From CAJQQK01 sp963696075 (GTDB lineage Bacteria > Pseudomonadota > Alphaproteobacteria > Rhizobiales > Hyphomicrobiaceae), in assembly GCA_963696075.1 (NCBI GenBank), contig CAVOJD010000029.1:434001-498000 (forward strand): a DNA stretch of 64,000 bases. Direction: 5' to 3'. The position numbers and the translations under genes are program-made. Under the pieces are notes generated by a model that ran no database searches, was not told the DNA's origin, and saw only the letters and a list, made by a program, of their open reading frames with translations. Positions 25,576-34,922 of this stretch are shown piece by piece. Position 1 is the stretch's first letter, and each line of letters starts with the position of its first letter.

Positions 25576-26561
25576 CAGTACCTCTGCGTATTGGCAAGCG
25601 AGCGATCACCGCCGCGTGGCGCGCGGGCGATGGAGGCGAGGACCGCCATGCGGATCGCGAGCCCCATCTCGACCTGCTCCTGGATCACGCTGCGCGGATG
25701 ATCCGCCACCGTCGAGGCAATCTCGACGCCGCGGTTCATCGGCCCCGGATGCATGATCAGTGCATCCGGCTTGGCATAGGAGAGCTTGTCCTGGTCGAGA
25801 CCGAAAAAGTGGAAATATTCCCGCTGCGATGGCACAAACGTGCCGCCCATGCGCTCGACCTGGAGGCGCAGCATCATCACGACGTCGGCGTCCTTGACGC
25901 CCTCCCACATGTCGGTGAACGCGGTGACCCCGAGCCGGTCCGGCGCCGACGGCATCAGCGTCGACGGCGCAACGATGCGCACATTGGCCCCGAGCGCGTT
26001 CAGGACATCGATATTGGAGCGCGCCACGCGGGAGTGTTTGATGTCGCCGCAGATCGCAACCGTCAGCCCGCCGACACGCCCCTTCTCGCGCCGGATCGTG
26101 AGCGCGTCGAGCAGGGCCTGGGTCGGGTGCTGGTGGGCGCCGTCACCCGCGTTGACGACGGAGCAGTCGACCTTTTCCGCCAGCAATTGCACGGCGCCGG
26201 CGGCGTGATGGCGCACGACGATGATGTCGGGGCGCATCGCGTTGAGCGTCATCGCCGTGTCGATCAGCGTCTCGCCCTTTTGCACCGACGACGTTGAAAC
26301 GTTCATATTGAGCACGTCCGCGCCGAGGCGTTTGGCGGCGAGCTCGAACGACGACTGCGTCCGTGTCGAGGCTTCGAAAAACAGGTTGATCAACGTTTTG
26401 CCGGCGAGATAGTGGGGATGACTCTCACCCCGCCGGCTGAGCTCGGCTGCCAGGTCCGCGGCATCGAGCAACGAATTGATCTCGGGCGCCGTCAGCTTCT
26501 CACAGGTGAGGAGGTGACATTGCGAAAAGGCGTGTTCGCCATCTGTGAGAAAATCGGTCAT
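25575..26561 (-). CDS. pyrB: Aspartate carbamoyltransferase catalytic subunit
   Basis: A 328-residue enzyme joining carbamoyl phosphate and aspartate in pyrimidine synthesis. The carbamoyl-phosphate motif STRTQSSFE is present, as are HQHPTQALLD, KHSRVARSN and the aspartate-binding end HPGPMNRGVEI. The Met at 26561 was chosen because similarity begins near MTDFLTDGEHAFSQCHLL; the in-frame extension to 26711 is not homologous. It is the first gene of the pyrB-pyrC'-plsY-dprA run. No pyrI-like regulatory subunit is adjacent, consistent with a PyrB/PyrC' complex. Confidence 0.96.
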   Translation of the reverse strand: MTDFLTDGEHAFSQCHLLTCEKLTAPEINSLLDAADLAAELSRRGESHPHYLAGKTLINLFFEASTRTQSSFELAAKRLGADVLNMNVSTSSVQKGETLIDTAMTLNAMRPDIIVVRHHAAGAVQLLAEKVDCSVVNAGDGAHQHPTQALLDALTIRREKGRVGGLTVAICGDIKHSRVARSNIDVLNALGANVRIVAPSTLMPSAPDRLGVTAFTDMWEGVKDADVVMMLRLQVERMGGTFVPSQREYFHFFGLDQDKLSYAKPDALIMHPGPMNRGVEIASTVADHPRSVIQEQVEMGLAIRMAVLASIARAPRGGDRSLANTQRY

Positions 26562-27162
26562 TAAAACGGGGTCTATAGGCCCACTTGTCGGCGCCTGCAA
26601 GACGGCTTCTGCGCGCGTGGCAAAGACCACTGTGTGCAACGGCAACATTTCCCCGGGAGGGGCTGGAAAAGCACACTGGGACACGGACGCGACAGACGCA
26701 TGTCGATACAAGTAAAAGGGTAGGAGCGGGGTCTTTCAAGGCGGGGACGGTGTGGCCGATACCGCGTTCGCTTCTGGGGATGCTTCGGTCCAACACCGTC
26801 CCGTCCGAGGGCCAGTATGTCCGATCCATGGGGCGACCCATCCACGTCGCCTGTGCCGCGCAAAACCGACAAGGTCTCACCCGGCGGGTTCGGCGCTATC
26901 AGTCCAGCTGATGGGTACCACTCTTGCCAGCCCGACGTCTCCCCGCCTGACGCGCCCAGCTCGCGCGCCTGCCGTTTGGGCGGGACTGGGAGGAAGTATG
27001 AGGGGCCGTCGGCGCGCGGGGATAAGTTCTTTGCCCGCAGTCATTATCTGTCTTTCTGGGTGCGGCCAGCCTCACCTCTAAAGCCGGCCGCCAAGCCCCG
27101 GTTTACGCGATCTCAACGGCGGCCGGGTAAGGCTGGGCGCGTTCTGAGGGAGTGCCGCGTCC
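26562..27162. other. Intergenic region upstream of pyrB
   Basis: About 600 bp between the divergent starts of pyrB and a small plus-strand gene. A plus-strand reading frame starting at 26817 (MSDPWGDPSTSPVPRK...) stays open for 257 codons, but it runs across the small gene at 27163 in another frame and its residues look unlike a folded protein. No repeat or hairpin stands out. Confidence 0.4.
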
Positions 27163-27477
27163 ATGAAGTATATCGTCTTTTACCTGTTCGTGCTGTTTGT
27201 CGGCCTGCCCGCGGTGATGTTCGGCGCACACATCGCGACGATGCCGGACGAGGACCGCCAGAAACTGGGCGAGGCCGCCAAGGACCTCAACGGCCGCATC
27301 TACCGGGCGCGGATTTATTGCCCCCGCAGCAAGAGCGAGCACGTCATGCGCGTCCACGGCCGCACCCGCGACGATGCGCGGCGCAAGGTTCAGCGCCAGC
27401 TGCAGAACTGCGACGTGGAGCTGCTGGACGGCGCGAGCGCGCCGATCTGGCAGAAGGCGGTGCGCGAGGCGTTTTGA
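27163..27477 (+). CDS. Small membrane-anchored hypothetical protein
   Basis: 104 residues. A hydrophobic N-terminal segment (IVFYLFVLFVGLPAVMFGA, about 4-22) is a signal anchor. The rest is charged and contains GRIYRARIYCPRSKSEHVMRV and two Cys. A GAGGGAG lies about 11 bases before the Met. Codon use looks like the neighbours. It precedes the Ca/Na antiporter gene by about 155 bp. No family was recognised. Confidence 0.6.
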   Translation: MKYIVFYLFVLFVGLPAVMFGAHIATMPDEDRQKLGEAAKDLNGRIYRARIYCPRSKSEHVMRVHGRTRDDARRKVQRQLQNCDVELLDGASAPIWQKAVREAF

Positions 27478-27633
27478 GGGGGAGCTGCGGCAGCAACTTC
27501 GCTATTGTTCGGCGGGTAGGGTTGGCGTGGCTGCCAAGAGTGACTATGTGCGCGAACTCTCCCCCGTGCGTCATCCAACGGCACTGATGCGTCTGCCGCT
27601 GTTGGCCCTGCGCCAGAACAAACAGGTTCCTCC

Positions 27634-28599
27634 ATGCTCGTTGACGTCGGTCTGATCGTTGCCGGCCTCGTCTTGCTGTTTTTCGGCGGCGAAGGCCTGG
27701 TGCGGGGCAGCGTCGCGCTGGCCGAGCGCTTCGGGGTCTCGAAGATGATCATCGGTCTCGTGATCGTCGGCTTCGGGACCTCGATGCCGGAACTGGTGGT
27801 GTCGCTGAATGCTGCAATCGCCGGCACGCCGGAAATTGCGATCGGCAATGTCATTGGCAGCAATATCGCCAATGTGCTGCTGATCATCGGCGTGGCGTGC
27901 GTGATCGTGCCGATTTCAAGCTGGCAGCGCAGCGCGGTGCGCGAGGCGCTCATTGCAACACTCGTCGGCCTCGCCCTGTATGGGCTTGTGCAGGGCGAGA
28001 TGATCGGCCGTGCCGAAGGCGTCACCCTCCTCGTGGTGCTGGCCGCGTATCTGTTCGCGACCTACTGGCTCGAGCGCCGCGCGATGAAGAAGACGGTTTT
28101 CGAAGAAGAGACGGAAGAGTTCGAGGACATCCAGATATCAAGCGTCTGGCTCTCGGTTCTGCTCGTTGCGGGCGGCATCGCAGTGCTCGTGCTTGGCGCT
28201 GATCTGTTGGTGCGCGGCGCTGTCGCGGTGGCGCGCGACTTCGGCGTGACCGATGCCGTGATCGGCCTCACGCTTGTCGCGGTGGGCACCTCTCTGCCGG
28301 AACTTGCAACCGCGATCGTCGCAGCCTACCGGCGCCATTCCGACGTCGTGATCGGCAATGTCATCGGCAGCAACATCTTCAACATCCTCGCGATCCTGGG
28401 CATCACGGCGCTGGTCCAGCCGATCGCGGTCGGCGACCAGTTCCGCACCGTCGACGGCCTCATGGTGGTGGCCACGAGCGCGTTCCTGCTTGTGCTGTTG
28501 TTTGCGACACGGCGCATCGGCCGCGGCTGGGGGGCGGCCATGCTTGCAACCTATGCCGCCTACACGATCTACCTGTTCCAGACCGGCGCGGCCGGCTGA
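27634..28599 (+). CDS. Calcium/sodium antiporter (YrbG/CaxA-like)
   Basis: A 321-residue inner-membrane cation exchanger with two inverted alpha-repeats, the hallmark of the CaCA superfamily. Repeat 1 has GFGTSMPELVVSLNAA and IGNVIGSNIANVLLI; repeat 2 has AVGTSLPELATAIVAA and IGNVIGSNIFNILAI. About ten hydrophobic segments are visible, with an acidic cytosolic loop (EEETEEFED) between the halves. It stands alone on the plus strand. Confidence 0.93.
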   Translation: MLVDVGLIVAGLVLLFFGGEGLVRGSVALAERFGVSKMIIGLVIVGFGTSMPELVVSLNAAIAGTPEIAIGNVIGSNIANVLLIIGVACVIVPISSWQRSAVREALIATLVGLALYGLVQGEMIGRAEGVTLLVVLAAYLFATYWLERRAMKKTVFEEETEEFEDIQISSVWLSVLLVAGGIAVLVLGADLLVRGAVAVARDFGVTDAVIGLTLVAVGTSLPELATAIVAAYRRHSDVVIGNVIGSNIFNILAILGITALVQPIAVGDQFRTVDGLMVVATSAFLLVLLFATRRIGRGWGAAMLATYAAYTIYLFQTGAAG

Positions 28600-28768
28600 G
28601 GCCTCTGGCACCAGGCATCACACCAGAAGGCTGCGCGGCTATAGCTCGTTTCATGCGCGGCGCGATGGCGTGGCCGATGATCAGGCGTCACGACCACGCC
28701 GACCACCTATTATTATTATAGCCGGCGGTTCGACGACTGTCCTGCCGTATCCGCCGGTCGCGACGAGG

Positions 28769-30706
28769 CTATTCGCCGGCAGCTTTTCGCCCCATGGCGG
28801 CGCCGGCCCTGAGGCCCAGGAACTGCGTCACAACCACGATCGCCGTCAATGCGGCACCCGCAAGATCGGTGGCGAGCCCGGGCTTGATCAGGCAGAACGC
28901 CGCCATGACGAGAAGTATCCGCTGCCAGGCCGTCGCTGGGGCGATGAGATAACCATGCAGCCCGCCGGCCAGCAGAACGACGCCGATGATGGCGCTCGTG
29001 GCTGTAGCTGCGATGACCCCGGCGTCGCCGATCATCAGGAGGGACGGCCCGAAGACGAACATGAACGGCACGATGTAGCCGGTCAGGCCGAGCTTTACCG
29101 CAGCCCAACTGCTCGACCAGATGCCGGCGCCCGAAAGCGAATTCGCGGCATAGACCGCGAGTGCGACAGGAGGGGTAATGGCCGACAGAATGGCAAAGTA
29201 GAAGACGAACAGGTGCGCGGCTTCCTGCAGGACGCCAAGCTTGACGACAGCCGGCACCAGCAGCGCCACCTGCATGATGTAGGCAGGTGTCGTGGGCATG
29301 CCCATGCCCAGGATGATGCCGGCCATCATGGTGAAGATCAGCGCCATCACCAGCGGCAGGTCCGGATGGATCTCGAGGATCAGCGGGTTTTGTGCGATCG
29401 ACAGCACGAAGGCGGTGAAATTGATGCCAAGCCCGGTGAGCGCGATGACACCGATGACGATCCCCGCGCAGGCGCAGGCAAGCGCCACCTGCACCGTGTT
29501 GCGGGCGCCATCGACGAGGGCATCGATGATCATGGTGACGGTGAGCAGTTTGCGGCTGACGGCCCGCAGAGCCATGATCGGGATAACCGACAGGATACCG
29601 ACCAGCGCCGACATCGGGGCCGAGAAGCCGGAGATGAGCATCCCGATGATAATGATCAGCGGCAGGAACAGGTGGCCTTCCTCGGCCAGAACCTTCCAGG
29701 TGCTCGGAAGCTCGCTCGCAGGCAGGCCATGCATGCCAAGCCGCTTGGCTTCGAAGTGGACGGCGGAAAACACGGCGAGAAAGTAGAGCAGCGCCGGGAT
29801 CAGGGCGTAGGCGGCGACCGTTGCGTAGCTCACACCGAGGAACTCGGCCATGACGAAGGCGGCAGCGCCCATGATCGGCGGCATGATCTGCCCGCCGGTG
29901 GAGGCGACCGCCTCGACAGCGCCCGCGAAGGCCGGCCGGTAGCCGATCCGCTTCATGAGCGGTATCGAGAAGGTGCCGGTGGTCATGACGTTGGCGACGG
30001 CTGATCCTGATACCGAGCCGAACAGCGCCGACGTCAGCACGGCGACCTTGGCCGGGCCGCCGGCGGTGCCGCCGGTGAGGCCGAGCGCGAAGTCCATGAA
30101 CAGTTTGCCGGCGCCCGAGCGTTCAACGAACGCGCCGAACAGGATGAACAGCACCACGTAGGTCGCCGACACCGCGACCGGAATGCCGAGGATGCCATCC
30201 GTGGTGAGATACATCTGCTCCACAACCTCCTGCGGCGTGGAGCCGTGGATGAACAACGCATAGCCGAGGAACAGAAGCGCGGTGATCGGCATCACCAGAC
30301 CGAGCGCCCGCCGTGTTCCCTCAAGGACGACGACGATGAATATGATGCCGAACCACCATTGCTCCGGCGTCAGGTCATCGACGTAGATCATGCGCGCATC
30401 GATGACCTCCTTGGCGAAGTACTGGTAGGCGCATGCGCCAATCGACAGCGCGACGAGCACCATCGAGAAGATGCCGGGCCGTTGCAGCTGACCGCTCGGC
30501 AATGCCGGGTAGATGAAGAAGGCGAGAAGCAGCGCGAACAGGATGTGGATGGCGCGGAAGACCTGCGCGTCCGGGGCGCCGAAGAAGGCGACATAGAGGT
30601 GGTAGAGCGACATGGCGAGCGCGATGGCCATGATCACGTAGTGGGACCAGTGGCGGCTCGTCCGGGCGGCGGACGCGGAGGCGGCTTCTACAGTCACGAC
30701 GAACAC
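28769..30706 (-). CDS. TRAP transporter permease, fused 4TM/12TM (DctQM)
   Basis: A 645-residue inner-membrane protein joining the small (DctQ-like) and large (DctM-like) TRAP subunits in one chain, the usual form in TAXI-type TRAP systems. Typical segments are FGSVSGSAVANVMTTG, SIPLMKRIGYRP, ASTGGQIMPPIMGAAAF and GMGMPTTPAYIM. It follows the TAXI binding-protein gene on the same strand after 116 bp. Uptake is expected to be driven by a Na or proton gradient. The substrate is not predictable. Confidence 0.93.
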   Translation of the reverse strand: MFVVTVEAASASAARTSRHWSHYVIMAIALAMSLYHLYVAFFGAPDAQVFRAIHILFALLLAFFIYPALPSGQLQRPGIFSMVLVALSIGACAYQYFAKEVIDARMIYVDDLTPEQWWFGIIFIVVVLEGTRRALGLVMPITALLFLGYALFIHGSTPQEVVEQMYLTTDGILGIPVAVSATYVVLFILFGAFVERSGAGKLFMDFALGLTGGTAGGPAKVAVLTSALFGSVSGSAVANVMTTGTFSIPLMKRIGYRPAFAGAVEAVASTGGQIMPPIMGAAAFVMAEFLGVSYATVAAYALIPALLYFLAVFSAVHFEAKRLGMHGLPASELPSTWKVLAEEGHLFLPLIIIIGMLISGFSAPMSALVGILSVIPIMALRAVSRKLLTVTMIIDALVDGARNTVQVALACACAGIVIGVIALTGLGINFTAFVLSIAQNPLILEIHPDLPLVMALIFTMMAGIILGMGMPTTPAYIMQVALLVPAVVKLGVLQEAAHLFVFYFAILSAITPPVALAVYAANSLSGAGIWSSSWAAVKLGLTGYIVPFMFVFGPSLLMIGDAGVIAATATSAIIGVVLLAGGLHGYLIAPATAWQRILLVMAAFCLIKPGLATDLAGAALTAIVVVTQFLGLRAGAAMGRKAAGE

Positions 30707-30822
30707 TCCGGGAGGGACGAGCGGGCGAAAGATCGCCTATATGCCGATTTCATGCGCAACGAGCACGCCAGCGCCTTTCGGCTGCCAGCGTGCCCGGGGA
30801 GATGAACGCGAAAGCCGGCGGC

Positions 30823-31767
30823 TCAGAGCGCGCCCTGCTCCTTGTAGTACTTCACGGCACCGGGGTGCATCGTCACGCCGACATCGGCGGCGATGTCCTT
30901 CGCCGTCTTGCCCTTGATCGCCTTGGCGATTGCACCGAGGGTCTCTGCGCCTTCGACCATGGCCTTGGTGATGCCGTAGGCGGTCTTCTCATCGAGGTCG
31001 CAGCGGACAACGACGTGCGTCGAGAAGCCGACGGTCTGGACGTCCTGGTCCTGCTTTGGATAGCTGCCAGCCTTGATGAAGATCTTCTGGTAGCCGCCGT
31101 TGATGGCCTGCATTTTGGCAAGGCCGTCATCGTCGACCGGGATGAGGACGATGTCGCGTGCCGAGGCGATGTCCATGACGGCGCCGGCCGGCACCTGCGT
31201 GGTCATCGAGAAGACTTCCGCGTTGCCGTCCTTCAGCTGGTTGACGCTGTCATTGTAGGAACCTTGGTTGACCTTGGCCATGTCCTTGTAGGTGAGGCCA
31301 TAGGCTTTCAGCCAGTCGGACGTGACCGCTTCGCCGGTATTGCCGCGCTTCTGCGTGGTGAGCTGCCGCCCCTTCATATCGGCAGCCGACGTGATGCCGG
31401 AGCTGGCGAGGGCGACGACCTGGAAGTATTGCGGGTAGAGCACACCGAGATTGCACAGGCCCGACTGCTTCTTGCCGTCGAACGGCCCGGTGCCGTTGAG
31501 CGCATCGACGGTGGTCACCGAATTGCCGAAGCCGATTTGCGCCTTGCCGGCAGACAGCGCCGCGACGTTGGCCACGCCGCCACCCGGCGCGACGGCCACG
31601 GTCGTGCCCGGCAGTTCCTTCTCAATGAGCGCTTTCATGGCGCCGCCGAGCGGATACCACGAGCCGCCCTGCGGGCCGGTGACGAACTTGAGTTCGGCAG
31701 CCGTTGCAAGGCTGGCGGTAAGCGTGACGGCCGCGACAGCGGCGACGAACAAACGCGCAGATTTCAT
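30823..31767 (-). CDS. TAXI family TRAP transporter solute-binding subunit
   Basis: A 314-residue periplasmic binding protein. The signal peptide is MKSARLFVAAVAAVTLTASL with cleavage near ATA-AELK. The mature start ELKFVTGPQGGSWYPLGGAM is the TAXI signature (TGxxxGxYYxxG-type). Also visible are PGGGVANVAAL and the C-terminal HPGAVKYYKEQGAL. The start at 31767 was preferred over an in-frame extension to 31872 because it begins a proper signal peptide. It is cotranscribed with the fused permease downstream. Confidence 0.93.
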   Translation of the reverse strand: MKSARLFVAAVAAVTLTASLATAAELKFVTGPQGGSWYPLGGAMKALIEKELPGTTVAVAPGGGVANVAALSAGKAQIGFGNSVTTVDALNGTGPFDGKKQSGLCNLGVLYPQYFQVVALASSGITSAADMKGRQLTTQKRGNTGEAVTSDWLKAYGLTYKDMAKVNQGSYNDSVNQLKDGNAEVFSMTTQVPAGAVMDIASARDIVLIPVDDDGLAKMQAINGGYQKIFIKAGSYPKQDQDVQTVGFSTHVVVRCDLDEKTAYGITKAMVEGAETLGAIAKAIKGKTAKDIAADVGVTMHPGAVKYYKEQGAL

Positions 31768-32052
31768 TGGGTGAGTTCTCCCATGATGGAGTCGTTCACC
31801 GTCGCGCAATCGACGGCCGGTGAACGAATCTTGGCCTTTGGCCAGTTGGTTAGGGCAGATGCAAAGGCTCAATCATTATCCCAGGGTGAGGCCACCAACA
31901 ATCGAAATTTGCGGGCTGAGTTATTGTGCAATTGCGAAGCGAAACGGCGGTCATTGGGGCGATGCTTCGGCCTCGTCGAAACGGCCGTCCTGGCATGCCG
32001 CGGAGCGGGCCTGACAAAAACCTCATCGGCCAAACCCAACCCGCCCCACCCC

Positions 32053-32541
32053 TCACCGCATCCGGTCCAGCGCCCCCTGCAGGATCAGCGTCGCGGCCAT
32101 CTTGTCGATGACCTGGGCGCGGCGGCGGCGGGATTGGTCGGCGGCGAGGAGGACGCGCTCGGCGGCCTGCGTCGAGAGGCGTTCGTCCCAGAGCAGGATC
32201 GGCAGCGGCGAGCGGGCGTTGAGGTTGCGGGCAAACGCGCGGGTCGATTGCGCGCGCGGGCCCTCCGTGGCGTCGAGGTTGATCGGCAGGCCGAGGACGA
32301 GGCCGGCGACGCCATGGGCGGCAATCAGGGTGTCGAGGTAGTCGGCGTCGGCGGTGAATTTCTTGCGCCGGATCGTCTCGACACCCGAGGCAACCGTGCG
32401 CCCGACGTCGGACAGCGCAACGCCGATCGTCTTGGTGCCAAGGTCAAGGCCGATCAGGCGGCCGGTCGGGCCGATCGCGGCTGCAAAGGCGGCAACGTCC
32501 TCGAAGGTTTCGCCGGTAGCGCTGGGTGCCTCATCGTTCAT
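32053..32541 (-). CDS. ruvX: RuvX/YqgF family Holliday-junction-resolvase-like protein
   Basis: A 162-residue RNase H-fold protein implicated in 16S rRNA maturation and in DNA junction processing. Motifs: GLDLGTKTIGVALSD (first catalytic Asp), LGLPINLDATEGPRAQ, and LLWDERLSTQAAERVL. The acidic C-terminal residue of the family is present in the helix VIDKMAATLIL. The start at 32541 is MNDEAPS; the extension to 32628 is dropped because it lacks homology. It lies divergent from the UPF0173 hydrolase, in the position conserved with gatC-gatA. Confidence 0.92.
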   Translation of the reverse strand: MNDEAPSATGETFEDVAAFAAAIGPTGRLIGLDLGTKTIGVALSDVGRTVASGVETIRRKKFTADADYLDTLIAAHGVAGLVLGLPINLDATEGPRAQSTRAFARNLNARSPLPILLWDERLSTQAAERVLLAADQSRRRRAQVIDKMAATLILQGALDRMR

Positions 32542-32628
32542 AGCTGTGGCCCCCGGAGCGGCACACGGGAGATCAGGTCGGTTTCGTAAGGCATCTGCCA
32601 AACGCGAGGTGCGACTGTCGGCCCCCAC

Positions 32629-32752
32629 GTGTCATCCCGGACAACCCCGGACTTGATCCGGAGGAGAGCCGGGAGCCAGGGCGGCAGGTTTCCAGGTTTG
32701 GGTTCCTTTCCCTGGGTCCCGGCTCGTCGCTGCGCTCCGTCCGGGATGACAC
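32629..32752. repeat. Inverted-repeat-bounded palindromic element
   Basis: About 124 bp with ends GTGTCATCCCGGAC and GTCCGGGATGACAC in inverted orientation. Nested inside is a second inverted pair (CCGGGAGCCAGGG and CCCTGGGTCCCGG). Together they could form one long hairpin or cruciform. This is the general pattern of dispersed intergenic repeats in alphaproteobacteria. A half copy (CCTGGGTCCCGGCTCTCC...GGGATGACAC) lies at 34284-34322. Confidence 0.75.
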
Positions 32753-32880
32753 ACTGAGTGTGGCTGATGTCCTGGGCGCCTGTCGCAGCCCCCCGCTTGT
32801 GCGCCCGTGCCTCGGCCGCTAGGTTTCGCGGCTGAAATCGCAAACCTCCACTGACACCGACACTAACTGAGGCAAGTCCC

Positions 32881-33561
32881 ATGAAAATCACCTGGTTCGG
32901 CCATTCGACGTTTCGCATCGAGACGGGCAAGAGCGTCATCATGATCGACCCGTTCCTGAAAGGGAACCCGTCGTTCAATGGCGCGGGGCTGAGTTTCGAT
33001 GAGGCGATCAAGGGCGTGACGCACGTCTGCCTGACGCATGGCCACGATGACCACATCGCCGATGCCGCCGACGTGTGCAAGGCCAATGGCGCGACGCTGT
33101 TCGCGACGTTTGAACTCGCCCAGCATATCGGGGCGGACAAATTCGAGCCAATGAACACCGGCGGCACGGTCTGCGCCCAGGACTTCTCGGTGTCGCTGGT
33201 GGATGCGCTGCACTCCTCGTCGTCGGGCGGCACCTACCTTGGCAATCCGAACGGCATCGTCATTACGACCAACGAAGGCCCCGTCGTCTATCACATGGGC
33301 GACACCGACATTTTCCCCGGCATGGAACTCGTCAACGAGCTTTATGCGCCGACAGTGGGGATTGTACCGATCGGCGACCGCTTCACGATGGGCGCGAAAT
33401 CAGCCGCGCTGGCATGCCGGAAGTACTTCAACTTCAAGACCGTGATCCCCTGCCATTACGGCACCTTCCCAATTATCGACCAGACGCCGGACCGGTTCAT
33501 TGCCGAGGCCACGGGCCAGAACATCCAGGCCCCTGCGGTTGGCGGCAGCGTCGAGGTTTGA
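32881..33561 (+). CDS. UPF0173 metal-dependent hydrolase (metallo-beta-lactamase fold)
   Basis: A 226-residue MBL-fold hydrolase. The zinc motif HxHxDH is CLTHGHDDHIADA, with the early Asp in IDPFLKGNPSF, a later His in DALHSSSSG, the Asp ligand in MGDTDIFPGM and the last His in VIPCHYGTFPIID. The start is the Met at 32881 following GAGGCAAGTCCC. The family is widespread and its substrate is unknown. Position between ruvX and gatC is conserved in relatives. Confidence 0.92.
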   Translation: MKITWFGHSTFRIETGKSVIMIDPFLKGNPSFNGAGLSFDEAIKGVTHVCLTHGHDDHIADAADVCKANGATLFATFELAQHIGADKFEPMNTGGTVCAQDFSVSLVDALHSSSSGGTYLGNPNGIVITTNEGPVVYHMGDTDIFPGMELVNELYAPTVGIVPIGDRFTMGAKSAALACRKYFNFKTVIPCHYGTFPIIDQTPDRFIAEATGQNIQAPAVGGSVEV

Positions 33562-33734
33562 GGGCATCCGCAATCGCGAAAGATCCCGGCGCAGCGCTGA
33601 CGCGCTGTCCGGGAACGCTAAGCGGAGAGTTCAGTGGAAACACAGGCGTTGGCGGCTTTACCTGATCTTCATCGCCTGCGGCCAGAATGATCCGACCGCC
33701 TCGTAATTGGCCGTGAAGCGTCGGATAGAAGACG

Positions 33735-34178
33735 ATGTCCTCGAACGCCTATAGAGCCCGCGTTTGGAGCTACCTGTCCTGGCTGTTGGTGCCTGTCGGC
33801 CTGTATGTGGCGGGGTTCTCATCTGTCTACGTTCTCTATGGTCCAGACGCTCTGGCCGGGACGAATGACTGGGCCATGGTGTTCGGATTGATTGCCATGG
33901 TCGGGCTTCTGCCGCTGACGCTCTATTGGTTCGTCGTGACCTGGCCTGTCGCCGGACTTGTCAGAGCAAGGCTCGAGAATGCCGGGTTTCCAGTCGTCGC
34001 GGCATCCGCTCTGGCGGCCTTGCACGGCGGACTTTGGCTGTCGCCGCTGTGGAGCAGCGCGCTCATGTTGGCGCCTGACGGAGCGAGAAATGCTGGGATC
34101 GCCGCGGGATTGGCGGCGCTCAGCCTCATCTTCACGTTCGCCATTTCGTGGCTGCCTGATGGGCGGCTTTCCCGCTAG
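33735..34178 (+). CDS. Hypothetical four-helix membrane protein
   Basis: 147 residues with four hydrophobic segments (about 13-33, 47-68, 84-106 and 118-138), so it should lie in the inner membrane. No charged catalytic motif is seen. It follows the UPF0173 gene after 173 bp and is followed by two hairpins. No family was recognised. Confidence 0.55.
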   Translation: MSSNAYRARVWSYLSWLLVPVGLYVAGFSSVYVLYGPDALAGTNDWAMVFGLIAMVGLLPLTLYWFVVTWPVAGLVRARLENAGFPVVAASALAALHGGLWLSPLWSSALMLAPDGARNAGIAAGLAALSLIFTFAISWLPDGRLSR

Positions 34179-34212
34179 CCGGCAAAACACAAGTGAAAAA
34201 AAGGTGGGGGTT

Positions 34213-34255
34213 CGGGGGCTCCGCCCCCGAGCGGGTTGAAGGGCGGCAGCCCTTC
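34213..34255 (+). repeat. Pair of short perfect hairpins
   Basis: CGGGGGC-TCC-GCCCCCG (34213-34229) and GAAGGGC-GGCA-GCCCTTC (34238-34255), just past the four-helix membrane-protein gene. They may act as a transcription end for it, though no U-run follows. The three-base-loop form recurs elsewhere in the window. Confidence 0.55.
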
Positions 34256-34341
34256 TTGCGCAGCAAATCCGCGCGCGACGCCCCTGGGTCCCGGCTCTCC
34301 CTGTGGTCGGCCGGGATGACACCGGTGGGAGCGGCGCGCCA

Positions 34342-34818
34342 CTAGGTGACGCTGATCACCTTCGCCCCGGTAGCCGCCACGAGGGCGGCGGGTTCGACGG
34401 AGAAGAGCGCGTTCGGCGTGCCGGCGGCGGCCCAGATGCGCTCGTGGGCGAGCAGGTCCTCGTCGATGTAGGTCTCGAGGCGCTCGGCGTGGCCGAAGGG
34501 CGGGATGCCGCCGATCGCGAAGCCGGTGACGTCGCGCACGAATTGGGCGTCCGGGCGCATGATTTTCTCGCCGATGTCGTCTGCAACGGCGGTCTCGTTG
34601 ACCCGGTTGGCACCGGAGACGAGGAGCATGAAGGGGGTGCCGGTGTCGTGCCCCTGGAAGACCAGGGACTTGACGATCTGGGCGACGTCACAGCCGCATG
34701 CCTTGGCGGCTTCCTCGGCGGTGCGCGTCGATCGCGGCATTTCGCGCACTTCGATTTCGAGGCCAAGCGCGTCTGCTTCGGCCTGCACCCGTTGGGCTGC
34801 CGGTTTGAGGTCTGCCAT
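34342..34818 (-). CDS. YbaK/EbsC-type aminoacyl-tRNA deacylase
   Basis: A 158-residue protein of the YbaK/ProX editing superfamily that hydrolyses mischarged tRNA such as Cys- or Ala-tRNA(Pro). Family features are CGCDVAQIVKSLVFQG with the conserved catalytic Lys, PFMLLVSGANRVNE, GFAIGGIPPFGHAE and the end NALFSVEPAALVAATGA. The Met at 34818 (MADLKPAAQRV) was chosen; five residues upstream are possible. It lies convergent to the four-helix gene and divergent from gatC. Confidence 0.9.
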   Translation of the reverse strand: MADLKPAAQRVQAEADALGLEIEVREMPRSTRTAEEAAKACGCDVAQIVKSLVFQGHDTGTPFMLLVSGANRVNETAVADDIGEKIMRPDAQFVRDVTGFAIGGIPPFGHAERLETYIDEDLLAHERIWAAAGTPNALFSVEPAALVAATGAKVISVT

Positions 34819-34922
34819 CGTGGAACCTTCCAACTCCTGTCTCGCTCGCTTGCGCCGCCGGTGGGCGCGGGCTAAGAGAGCATCGAATATCGGACCAATT
34901 CCAGCGAAAACTGTGAGGCATC

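Noticed and set aside
26817..27587. A 257-codon open frame upstream of the antiporter gene
   Set aside because: It crosses the small anchored-protein gene in another frame, has no family likeness and its residues look non-globular.
28358..30004. A 548-codon plus-strand open frame
   Set aside because: It overlaps the antiporter end and runs antisense to the TRAP permease. The composition is Asp/Gly/Arg-rich as expected for an antisense shadow.
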